A stretch of DNA of 64,000 bases from Clostridium sp. MD294 (GCF_000364165.2 NZ_CP097810.1:1862130-1926129), one strand, 5' to 3'; counted from the first letter of the stretch, positions 53,771-60,202 are shown. The notes: a model not told the origin generated them from the letters alone. Program-made: numbers and translations.

Positions 53771-54834
53771 TTGTAAGTCATATTGTGATGCACTAAATTC
53801 GTATAGTATAAATCTAGCGTTTGTTTTGCTCTATATAACGCAGTACGAATATAAGCCACAATATTGTTTATTTTTGTGGTATTTTTAGACAAACATTCCA
53901 GTACATATTGTATATGAAATAGATTTAATTTTGAATATACACTTTTTACAACAGTAATAGAACGTTCTTCCCCTGCAATACGTATGGTAGGCTTTTTGCT
54001 TGTCATAACTTCTGTCATAATGTCAACAATGTTGTCTAATTCCTCTATGTTTATACCCTTATTTTTCGTTAAAGCATTATATTCAATATTTCGTTTTATA
54101 AATTCTGTTGTTTTTTGTGTTTGTTCCTCATCTATCACATCAATCTGTTTATTAGATGAATTATAATGATAAGATAGATATGGATTATAATATATATTAG
54201 AATTTATGTTACTAGAATTAATGTTACTTGACTGCATATTTTGCAGGTGATAACTGCAATTTTTGCAGGTAGAAACATCATTTTTTACAGGTGGTTTAAT
54301 AGGCATATTTTCAGATGCTTCTTTTTGCATTTTTTCTAATGCTTTTTGATAAGCTATTTTTTTGTTTATAAACTCTTGTGTGTTTGCACATTTTGAACGT
54401 TCTGGCTTTTCTAGTAAATCAAAATTTGTTGATTGTATTTTGTCTGTTTCCTTTTCTGAAATATTAGGTTGTGCATCACAAATAGTATCATTTGTAATAT
54501 GATATAGTTTTACATAAATTATGTAAGGCTGTCCTATTTTTGTGCGATGCCTTTCAATCAAACCAAATTCGTCTAACTCTTTTAATAACTTTAATGCTGT
54601 ACGTTCGCTACACTGAAAATAATCCATAACGTGTTTTGCTGTAAAAATAATGTATACTTTGTTTTCACTGTCAAGCCAGTTGTTTTTATTGGAAAGATTA
54701 GAACGCTCTAACATAAGGGCATAAAGTGCTTTTGCTTCTACAGAAAGTGGCTTAAATGCGTCAGAAAATAGTGTGTTAAAACTAAAATAGTAGTTTTGTT
54801 TAGGGTTACTGTAATAATAATCAAAATTTAACAT
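53767..54834 (-). CDS. RepA_N-type replication initiator with DUF6017-like C-terminus
   Basis: The 355-residue protein begins with the RepA_N winged-helix region (FSFNTLFSDAFKPLSVEAKALYALMLERS in part, FTAKHVMDYFQCSERTALKLLKELDEFGLI). The C-terminus (about 265-350, DIMTEVMTSKKPTIRI, LNLFHIQYVLECL) is of the DUF6017 type seen on plasmids and integrative elements of clostridia. The middle is low-complexity Asn/Ser-rich. It may initiate replication of the excised element. AAGGAGG lies upstream of the ATG. Confidence 0.82.
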   Translation of the reverse strand: MLNFDYYYSNPKQNYYFSFNTLFSDAFKPLSVEAKALYALMLERSNLSNKNNWLDSENKVYIIFTAKHVMDYFQCSERTALKLLKELDEFGLIERHRTKIGQPYIIYVKLYHITNDTICDAQPNISEKETDKIQSTNFDLLEKPERSKCANTQEFINKKIAYQKALEKMQKEASENMPIKPPVKNDVSTCKNCSYHLQNMQSSNINSSNINSNIYYNPYLSYHYNSSNKQIDVIDEEQTQKTTEFIKRNIEYNALTKNKGINIEELDNIVDIMTEVMTSKKPTIRIAGEERSITVVKSVYSKLNLFHIQYVLECLSKNTTKINNIVAYIRTALYRAKQTLDLYYTNLVHHNMTYN

Positions 54835-54865
54835 AAAAAAAAACCTCCTTATTTTTTCAAAAAAC

Positions 54866-54982
54866 TTGTAAAATAAGAGGTACTATGTTATAATAACCTT
54901 GCATAAAAAAAACTGGGTGTTATAACAATAGCACTCACCTTATTTCATGTCCCTTGTGCTTCCAACACAAGGGCATTTTTTT
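54866..54982 (+). ncRNA. Candidate antisense RNA opposite the repA leader
   Basis: On the + strand, TTGTAA (54866-54871), 17 bp and TATAAT (54889-54894, TGT extended) form a strong promoter. About 80 nt later CCCTTGTG/CACAAGGG (54951-54973) with seven T residues forms a clean terminator. The T run exists only on the + strand, while both flanking genes run on the - strand, so this is not their terminator. The predicted RNA (about 54901-54982) is complementary to a repA mRNA that starts upstream. RepA_N plasmids such as pSK41 are known to use antisense control of rep. Confidence 0.55.
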
Positions 54983-55550
54983 ATTTGAAGTAAATTACAA
55001 TTTTGCAGTAATAAATATAATCTTCTTCTTCTCTTTTTCTGTCATATAGTTCATTTCTGTCAAAGCTATCTACTTCTTCTACAAATACAATTTTTTCTTT
55101 TTCGTCATATTTTGCCTTTATTTTTTGTGCAATATCTTCTGCTAAATTTCCTAAACATTTTCCACGTTTATTACAAACATGAAATGCTGGACTTTCTTCA
55201 TATATATATTCTTTTAAAAATAATTCTTCTCCATTATGCAAATGACATAAATAATCCTGTCTGGAAGAACCATCATCATTTTTAAATGTAACACCAACAA
55301 TTTTTGTGTGTATATTCTTACAATCTTTGTATCTTTCTTGATGAGGAATTTTTGCTAATGCCTTTTCTTGTTTTCGACGTTCTATTTCCTCTATATATTC
55401 CGTATCAGAATAAGCCTTTTTTCTTTGCGTAATTCCTAAATAAAGAAATAATATTGCAAAAATGATGTTGGGAATAGCACCACATAAAACGGATAAAGTA
55501 AAGAAAATACCAATCCCTATATAGACCTTCCAATACTTGTACCATTTCAT
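54981..55550 (-). CDS. Membrane-anchored HIRAN-like domain protein
   Basis: The 189-residue protein has two hydrophobic helices at about 8-25 and 28-42, a charged linker, and a C-terminal region (IVGVTFKNDDGSSRQDYLCH, GEELFLKEYIYEES, NKRGKCLGNLAEDIAQKI) that resembles HIRAN domains. HIRAN domains usually bind DNA ends in helicases; standalone versions are common in phages and mobile elements. AAAGGAG lies upstream. The gene sits between the CI-like repressor and repA. Confidence 0.55.
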   Translation of the reverse strand: MKWYKYWKVYIGIGIFFTLSVLCGAIPNIIFAILFLYLGITQRKKAYSDTEYIEEIERRKQEKALAKIPHQERYKDCKNIHTKIVGVTFKNDDGSSRQDYLCHLHNGEELFLKEYIYEESPAFHVCNKRGKCLGNLAEDIAQKIKAKYDEKEKIVFVEEVDSFDRNELYDRKREEEDYIYYCKIVIYFK

Positions 55551-55570
55551 TGTATTTTCATCTCCTTTGA

Positions 55571-55921
55571 TTATATTGAATAAGACACATATTTATCAAT
55601 GTGTGTTAATTCTTCTATACGTTTTATTGCTTCTGTTTTTCCAAATTCATTTAATAAATTATAATAATGTAACAGTTCTTTTACGTCAGGAGTAATAGAA
55701 TGTATTTTCGCATCTTCAATTACTCCATCAGCAAGTTTTTCAGTATCAATTTTTAAGGCTTTACAAATTGTAATGATGGTATTAATGCCTGCTTTGTTAA
55801 CTCCTCTTTTTAAAACACTGTCAACAGTAGAATATGGTAAATTAATTGCTGTTGTAAATTCTCTGATACTCTTATAGCGACTTAATATTAAATCCTTTAA
55901 ATCCTTTTCTAATTGTTCCAT
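55571..55921 (-). CDS. CI-like HTH repressor
   Basis: The 116-residue protein has an N-terminal helix-turn-helix (about 8-60, YKSIREFTTAINLPYSTVDSVL) and a C-terminal helical region. There is no LexA-type peptidase domain. The ATG at 55921 has GGAGG 8 bp upstream; an earlier Met 15 bp upstream would overlap that site. It is divergent from the Cro-like gene across a set of repeated operators, so it is the likely maintenance repressor of the element. Confidence 0.82.
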   Translation of the reverse strand: MEQLEKDLKDLILSRYKSIREFTTAINLPYSTVDSVLKRGVNKAGINTIITICKALKIDTEKLADGVIEDAKIHSITPDVKELLHYYNLLNEFGKTEAIKRIEELTHIDKYVSYSI

Positions 55922-55977
55922 ACCATTAACCTCCATATTTTTTAATATAGCATAACATTGTTAAAAAATCAATAATT

Positions 55978-56099
55978 ATTTATGAAAAATCAAAAATATA
56001 TATGTTTAGAATTCATAAATTTATGAAAAATCAAAAAAAATAATTGACTTTAACGAAATTTAGTTTATAATGAAATTGTAATTTATGAAAATACGAAAA
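55978..56099. promoter_or_regulatory. Operator region of the lysogeny-type switch: three repeated sites and a promoter
   Basis: ATTTATGAAAAATCAAAAA occurs at 55978-55996 and 56019-56037, and a variant (ATTTATGAAAATACGAAAA) at 56081-56099. The second copy is joined to TTCATAAATTTATGAA, a perfect 16-bp palindrome (56012-56027). A + promoter TTGACT (56044-56049)-16-TATAAT (56066-56071) lies between copies two and three, so binding would shut off rightward transcription. Confidence 0.65.
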
Positions 56100-56112
56100 G
56101 GAGGGAACTTAT

Positions 56113-56349
56113 ATGTATTATAATCTAGAAGCGGAATTAGCAAGAAAACATATTACAAAAACAGAATTAGCAAAACAATTAGGTATCACATTAGGAACTT
56201 TATCATTAAAATTAAATGGAAAAGCAACATTGTTATTACCAGAAGCAAAAAAAATTAAAGAAATATTAAATATTTCAATGCCACTTGAAGAATTGTTTGA
56301 TTATTCAGAAAATAAAGAACAAGAAAAACAGCTACTATCTACAGTTTAG
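56113..56349 (+). CDS. Cro-like HTH protein
   Basis: The 78-residue protein is a single helix-turn-helix of XRE type (ITKTELAKQLGITLGTLSLKLNGK, then ILNISMPLEELFDYSE). It is the first rightward gene and the likely counterpart of the CI-like repressor. AAGGAGGG precedes the ATG. The last codons, encoding KQLLSTV, are part of the DNA segment that is duplicated 1.4 kb downstream. Confidence 0.82.
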   Translation: MYYNLEAELARKHITKTELAKQLGITLGTLSLKLNGKATLLLPEAKKIKEILNISMPLEELFDYSENKEQEKQLLSTV

Positions 56350-56358
56350 GAGGAATTT

Positions 56359-56523
56359 ATGATAATAAATGATGAAAAAATAGAAAATATTATGTGGAAG
56401 CAGATAGAGAGAATATCAGAAGTATCACAAAAATCAAATGGTATTAAATTAGCAGTTCTTACATTTTCAGTTGCTTATTTACTGCAGAAATGTAGAGAAA
56501 CAAAATTGTTTCATCATTGGTAA
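56359..56523 (+). CDS. 54-aa protein, cassette 1 (+ gene)
   Basis: The frame MIINDEKIENIMWKQIERIS... has AGGAGG 5 bp before its ATG, overlapping the Cro-like stop codon. It has an amphipathic first half and a hydrophobic stretch (GIKLAVLTFSVAYLL) that could insert in a membrane. A near-identical copy occurs at 57785. Most substitutions between the two are silent or conservative. Function unknown. Confidence 0.65.
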   Translation: MIINDEKIENIMWKQIERISEVSQKSNGIKLAVLTFSVAYLLQKCRETKLFHHW

Positions 56524-56547
56524 AAAAAGGAAAATAATAAGAAATAA

Positions 56548-56577
56548 GAATGACAGAAATAAATTATACTGTCATTC
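56548..56577. terminator. Shared terminator-like hairpin between convergent cassette-1 genes
   Basis: GAATGACAG pairs perfectly with CTGTCATTC around a 12-nt loop. The T tract is weak. The same hairpin is present in copy B. Confidence 0.55.
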
Positions 56578-56594
56578 TATAAGGTTTTTATTTA

Positions 56595-56900
56595 TCATTT
56601 CAAAGAAGTGTTTAATTTTTCTATAAATGATAGAAATGCTTCAATGCTTGCAGAATTTTCAAAACTAAAAGATGAAGAAGTTTTTTCATTTTTGCAAAGT
56701 ATTTTTAAAATTTCTATTGTATTGTTTTTTATAGAAATATTATGAAATTTTTTTGATAATACAGAGATAAAGTCATTTATTAATTCAACAGACTTTAAAT
56801 TGCATATATCAATAGAAGAACTGGTTTCAGAATTTGCTAAAAGGATTTTTGATAACTCTATAGCAAATTTTTCACAGTCTGATAATGATGGTTTTTCCAT
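56595..56900 (-). CDS. 101-aa protein, cassette 1 (- gene)
   Basis: The acidic, helical protein begins MEKPSLSDCEKFAIELS and has two Ser-rich SSS segments. AAAGGAG lies 9 bp upstream of the ATG, inside the flank of module R1. A copy differing by one residue visible to me (Ser to Thr at 17) is at 58021. Function unknown. It converges on the 54-aa gene. Confidence 0.7.
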   Translation of the reverse strand: MEKPSLSDCEKFAIELSKILLANSETSSSIDICNLKSVELINDFISVLSKKFHNISIKNNTIEILKILCKNEKTSSSFSFENSASIEAFLSFIEKLNTSLK

Positions 56901-56920
56901 GTAAAATTCTCCTTTCTCTC

Positions 56921-57067
56921 AAAATTTCAGCAATGGCAGTTGCTGATAAGAAAAGTATAGGAGAAAATGGCAGAAAAAGCAATATATTTAGAAATTTGTG
57001 TTCAAGCGGTGTAATAAAAAAATAGAGTAATCTATTGAAACAGAAAAACAATCACTACAAGTTACTT
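56921..57067. repeat. Intergenic module R1
   Basis: The module starts with dyad TCAGCAA-N6-TTGCTGA (56927-56946). It carries a - strand promoter TTGCTT (56977-56982)-17-TATACT (56954-56959) that would start inside the dyad, then a conserved GCGGTGTAATAAAA stretch and a second dyad AATAGA-N4-TCTATT. It drives the - gene and separates it from the next + gene. Confidence 0.85.
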
Positions 57068-57079
57068 AGGAGGTCTGAT

Positions 57080-57337
57080 ATGAATTTAAACAAAAAAGAT
57101 ATTATTTGTATTACTAGAGTTTTACAAAGTATATTGTTTAAGAATGATATAGGTATGTTTTTTGCTTGTAAGTATTGTGAGTATCGACCGAAGTGTATTG
57201 AAATGATAAAGCAAAAAAATACAAGTAAATTTCATTTTAATATTATTAGAAAAAAGCTCCAGACAATCACAGGTTTAGATTTAAACATTATAGGTTCTAG
57301 TGATGCTGAAGCTAGATGCAAAAAGAAATTAAAATGA
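57080..57337 (+). CDS. 85-aa Cys-containing protein, cassette 2 (+ gene)
   Basis: The product (MNLNKKDIICITRVLQSILF...) is basic and has a CKYCEYRPKC motif (about 30-39) that could bind zinc. TTAGGAGG lies 7 bp before the ATG at 57080; longer in-frame starts would lie in module R1. Function unknown. Confidence 0.65.
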   Translation: MNLNKKDIICITRVLQSILFKNDIGMFFACKYCEYRPKCIEMIKQKNTSKFHFNIIRKKLQTITGLDLNIIGSSDAEARCKKKLK

Positions 57338-57341
57338 ATGT

Positions 57342-57566
57342 TTACCAAAATTCTCTTGCATCTGCAATTTCATACAATGGGCAATCGTTTTGTATATCTT
57401 CTATATTACATTTATCTGAACACTTGCAGTCAAAACCTACTAGTAAAGCATAATTATTTTCATCGCCAATAGTTGATATTTGATTATAAGTTGCTAATGC
57501 AGTTAGTTGTTTAGATAAGTGTTTACAAAATCCATGTATAGAAAGTGTTTTTTGAGGTTGATACAT
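57342..57566 (-). CDS. 74-aa Cys-containing protein, cassette 2 (- gene)
   Basis: The product (MYQPQKTLSIHGFCKHLSKQ...) has a CKCSDKCNIEDIQNDCP segment near its C-terminus, again metal-site-like. AAGGAGG lies 8 bp from the ATG at 57566; the longer open frame runs back through module R2 and is rejected. It converges on the 85-aa gene with only 4 bp between stop codons. Both partners of cassette 2 share a Cys-rich character. Confidence 0.65.
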   Translation of the reverse strand: MYQPQKTLSIHGFCKHLSKQLTALATYNQISTIGDENNYALLVGFDCKCSDKCNIEDIQNDCPLYEIADAREFW

Positions 57567-57587
57567 AATATTAGCCTCCTTCCCCTT

Positions 57588-57736
57588 GAAAATTTCAGCA
57601 ATGGCAGTTGCTGATAAGAAAAGTATAGGAGAAAATGGCAGAAAAAGCAATATATTTAGAAATTTGTGTTCAAGCGGTGTAATAAAAAAAATAGAGTAAT
57701 CTATTGAAACAGTAAAACAATCACTACAAGTTACTT
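57588..57736. repeat. Intergenic module R2
   Basis: R2 is nearly identical to R1 and R3, including dyad TCAGCAA-N6-TTGCTGA (57595-57614), the TTGCTT-17-TATACT promoter on the - strand and the AATAGA-N4-TCTATT dyad. The genes on either side differ from those of R1 and R3, so the module is conserved independently of its cargo. Confidence 0.85.
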
Positions 57737-57784
57737 AAATTTATGCAAGAAAAACAGCTACTACCTACAGTCTAGGAGGAATTT

Positions 57785-57949
57785 ATGATAATAAATAATG
57801 AAAAAATAGAAAATATTATGTGGAAGCAGATAGAGAGGATATCAGAAGTATCACAAAAATCAAATGGTATTAAATTAGCAGTTCTTACATTTTCAGTTGC
57901 TTATTTACTGCAGAAATGTAGAGAAACAAAATTGTTTTATCATTGGTGA
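57785..57949 (+). CDS. 54-aa protein, cassette 3 (+ gene, duplicate)
   Basis: This is the near-identical copy of the protein at 56359 (Asp to Asn at about residue 5, His to Tyr near the C-terminus, and TGA instead of TAA stop). AGGAGG lies 5 bp before the ATG. Both copies being open supports a coding role. Confidence 0.65.
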   Translation: MIINNEKIENIMWKQIERISEVSQKSNGIKLAVLTFSVAYLLQKCRETKLFYHW

Positions 57950-57973
57950 AAAAAGGAAAATGATAAGAAATAA

Positions 57974-58003
57974 GAATGACAGAAATAAATTATACTGTCA
58001 TTC
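57974..58003. terminator. Shared terminator-like hairpin between convergent cassette-3 genes
   Basis: This is the same GAATGACAG/CTGTCATTC stem as in copy A, unchanged in both arms. Confidence 0.55.
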
Positions 58004-58020
58004 TATAAGGTTTTTATTTA

Positions 58021-58326
58021 TCATTTCAAAGAAGTGTTTAATTTTTCTATAAATGATAGAAATGCTTCAATGCTTGCAGAATTTTCAAAACTAAAAGATG
58101 AAGAAGTTTTTTCATTTTTGCAAAGTATTTTTAAAATTTCTATTGTATTGTTTTTTATAGAAATATTATGAAATTTTTTTGATAATACAGAGATAAAGTC
58201 ATTTATTAATTCAACAGACTTTAAATTGCATATATCAATAGAAGAACTGGTTTCAGAATTTGCTAAAAGGATTTTTGTTAACTCTATAGCAAATTTTTCA
58301 CAGTCTGATAATGATGGTTTTTCCAT
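58021..58326 (-). CDS. 101-aa protein, cassette 3 (- gene, duplicate)
   Basis: This is the copy of the 56595 gene with Thr at residue 17. The same AAAGGAG ribosome site and start context are kept. Function unknown. Confidence 0.7.
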   Translation of the reverse strand: MEKPSLSDCEKFAIELTKILLANSETSSSIDICNLKSVELINDFISVLSKKFHNISIKNNTIEILKILCKNEKTSSSFSFENSASIEAFLSFIEKLNTSLK

Positions 58327-58346
58327 GTAAAATTCTCCTTTCTCTC

Positions 58347-58494
58347 AAAATTTCAGCAATGGCAGTTGCTGATAAGAAAAGTATAGGAGAAAATGGCAGA
58401 AAAAGCAATATATTTAGAAATTTGTGTTCAAGCGGTGTAATAAAAAAAATAGAGTAATCTATTGAAACAGTAAAACAATCACTACAAGTTACTT
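58347..58494. repeat. Intergenic module R3
   Basis: R3 is the module of duplication copy B, with dyad TCAGCAA-N6-TTGCTGA at 58353-58372. Confidence 0.85.
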
Positions 58495-58545
58495 AAATTT
58501 ATGTAAGAAAAGCAGTTACTACCTAAAGTTTAGAGAGGTTATACT

Positions 58546-58749
58546 ATGGAAACATTTTTAGATGTAATTCAAAAAATAGTATTGATAATTACTTTAGTAA
58601 AATGGTGGGACTATAAATGCAAATTTATGGGTTTGGTAGCTTATATGATAGAGCATAGATTGCAAATACCAGATAAAAAGCAAATGAAAGAATATACAAT
58701 CTATGCTGGAACAAATTTATTAAAAGATTTGTTAAGAATAAAAAATTAA
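58546..58749 (+). CDS. 67-aa protein, cassette 4 (+ gene)
   Basis: The product starts METFLDVIQKIVLIITLVKWW, an amphipathic or membrane-inserting helix, followed by a basic region. AGAGAGG lies upstream of the ATG. It overlaps the convergent DUF2513 gene by 4 bp. Function unknown. Confidence 0.62.
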   Translation: METFLDVIQKIVLIITLVKWWDYKCKFMGLVAYMIEHRLQIPDKKQMKEYTIYAGTNLLKDLLRIKN

Positions 58750-59135
58750 ATGTTTAGATGCTGACTAATTAGATTTGTAATAATATCAGTTGCAACAGTC
58801 TTTATAACATCAAGAGAAAATGAACCAATATTTCCACATATGTTTTTTGTTTTGTCCCAAACATTTTTAGAGCGAATATTCTCAAGAAATTCATGTCCTT
58901 GAAAAGTTAAATCTTCAATAGAGATAATAATTAATTCCGATGAACTATTAGAAAAAGGCTCACAAGTTAAATGAATATAATCAGCTTCATATAATTTTTC
59001 AAGACAATATTCAATTTCAAGTTCAGAATATTGGGGTAGCAATTTTAAAAAGTCATATAATTGCATATCCATACGTTCTGTTTGAGCTTCTATCGTAAGA
59101 AGTATATCTCGACAGCAATCAAGATTTAATTTCAT
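58746..59135 (-). CDS. DUF2513 family protein, cassette 4 (- gene)
   Basis: The 129-residue product begins MKLNLDCCRDILLTIEAQTE and contains ISIEDLTFQGHEFLENIRS and VWDKTKN, the recognised DUF2513 pattern. DUF2513 proteins are frequent in phages and mobile elements of Firmicutes and look like small winged-helix proteins; their role is unknown. The ATG at 59135 has AAAGGGA 9 bp upstream. It is the only cassette member whose family I recognise. Confidence 0.82.
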   Translation of the reverse strand: MKLNLDCCRDILLTIEAQTERMDMQLYDFLKLLPQYSELEIEYCLEKLYEADYIHLTCEPFSNSSSELIIISIEDLTFQGHEFLENIRSKNVWDKTKNICGNIGSFSLDVIKTVATDIITNLISQHLNI

Positions 59136-59156
59136 AAAAAATATCCCTTTCTTTAT

Positions 59157-59252
59157 AAATTTCAGCAATGGCGGTTGCTGATAAAAAAAGTATAGGAAAA
59201 AATGGCAGAAAAAGCAATATATTCAGAAATTTGTGTCCAAGCGGTGTAATAA
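59157..59252. repeat. Intergenic module R4 (shorter, diverged)
   Basis: R4 keeps dyad TCAGCAA-N6-TTGCTGA (59162-59181) and the - promoter region, with several substitutions that spare both dyad arms. It lacks the AATAGA-N4-TCTATT tail. Confidence 0.82.
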
Positions 59253-59314
59253 AAGTATAATAATAAAATAAAAAAGTCAGTAGGACGGCTTTGAAAAATA
59301 AGGGGGTTATGCTA

Positions 59315-59728
59315 ATGCAAAATATTAGCATTGATGTCGTATCCCAAAATGATGTAATCATTCGTATTAATGGAGAAGTGTTAGAGAATTTAGAGGAGTT
59401 TTTGTTGGAAGTAAAACAAGGAGAAGTTCCAACATATTCCATTAAAAAAAGTATGTGTAAAAAACAAAAGCAGTTGGAGGTAGTAAAGGAGAGTAGTTCT
59501 CCGCAATGGAGAAGTATTCAGAGAGCAGCAGAAGCATTAAAACAACAAGATGAAGGAACTGCCATTACACAATGGCGTATTAGACAGCTGGTAAAAGAAG
59601 GAAAAATTTCATATAAACAAGATGGTAGGCGTAAATTAGTAGATTTGAATGAGATAAAAAGGTATTATCAAAATAGTGTTAAAGTGCAAAAACAAAATCA
59701 GAAAGGAAAATTAAAAGCTATATTTTAA
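59315..59728 (+). CDS. Excisionase-like HTH regulator
   Basis: The 137-residue protein has an N-terminal beta-rich part and a C-terminal MerR/Xis-type winged helix (about 75-120, AITQWRIRQLVKEGKISYKQDGRR, LVDLNEIKRYY). It could be an excisionase for the integrase or a regulator. The ATG at 59315 has AAGGGGGT 8 bp upstream. A 15-bp sequence GTAGGACGGCTTTGA just before the gene (59280-59294) recurs upstream of int at 53671-53685. Confidence 0.75.
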   Translation: MQNISIDVVSQNDVIIRINGEVLENLEEFLLEVKQGEVPTYSIKKSMCKKQKQLEVVKESSSPQWRSIQRAAEALKQQDEGTAITQWRIRQLVKEGKISYKQDGRRKLVDLNEIKRYYQNSVKVQKQNQKGKLKAIF

Positions 59729-59760
59729 AAAATGATGATATTATGTAATAAAATAAAGAA

Positions 59761-59786
59761 GGCTGTCTGAGAAGACAGCCAATTTT
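59761..59786 (+). terminator. Terminator of the excisionase-like gene
   Basis: GGCTGTCT (59761-59768) pairs with AGACAGCC (59773-59780) around GAGA, followed by AATTTT. The 130 bp after it are AT-rich, with an ATAACAA/TTGTTAT dyad and a TATAAT at 59916-59921 that may promote the next operon. Confidence 0.7.
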
Positions 59787-59918
59787 GAAAAAATTGAAAA
59801 TAACAAAATTGATTATTGTTATTTTAATAAAAAAGATACTACTTGTCAATTTATATTGATACTTTTTTAGACTTTTAGAATGAGATGATAAAAGAAACAA
59901 AAAATGTCGACATAGTAT

Positions 59919-60188
59919 AATCTGTGTCTAGTCCGTTTCATGGTGATGGGGTTGGCTAGATGTGGACGCAACAAAATCTGTGTTTAGTCCGTTTCATGAT
60001 GATGGGGTTGGCTAGATGTGGATGCAACAAAATCTGTGTTTAGTCCGTTTCATAATGATGGGGTTGGCTAGATGTGGATGCAACAAAATCTGTGTTTAGT
60101 CCGTTTCATAATGATGGGGTTGGCTAGATGTGGATAAAATTCTGTGCCTAATCCGTTTCATAGTGGTGAGGTTGATTAGGTGTGGAGA
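59919..60188 (+). repeat. Five tandem units of about 56 bp with conserved hairpin arms
   Basis: Units begin at 59919, 59975, 60031, 60087 and 60139; the first three are 56 bp, the fourth 52, the fifth about 50 and diverged. Each has a left arm TCTGTG(T/C)(C/T)TAGTC and a right arm GGCTAGATGTGGA that can pair over 13 positions using G-U pairs. In unit 5 the arms are TCTGTGCCTAATC and GATTAGGTGTGGA, with changes on both sides that keep pairing. The array lies directly before the replication operon; unit 5 runs up to its ribosome site. Confidence 0.85.
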
Positions 60189-60202
60189 AAGGAATGGTAT
60201 CA

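Larger units (their letters stand above)
56320..57067. repeat. Segmental duplication, copy A
   Basis: This 748-bp segment holds the 54-aa + gene, the 101-aa - gene and intergenic module R1. It recurs at 57746-58494 with about nine substitutions and one single-base indel by eye. Confidence 0.9.
57746..58494. repeat. Segmental duplication, copy B
   Basis: It matches copy A (56320-57067) across the 54-aa gene, the hairpin, the 101-aa gene and the intergenic module. Its left edge lies directly after module R2. Confidence 0.9.

Noticed and set aside
59291-59314. Upstream TTG and ATG starts of the excisionase-like gene
   Set aside because: They overlap or abut the AAGGGGG ribosome site; the ATG at 59315 is correctly spaced.
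59919-60188. CRISPR array
   Set aside because: The whole unit of about 56 bp is conserved. There are no unique spacers and no cas genes, so it is a tandem repeat.
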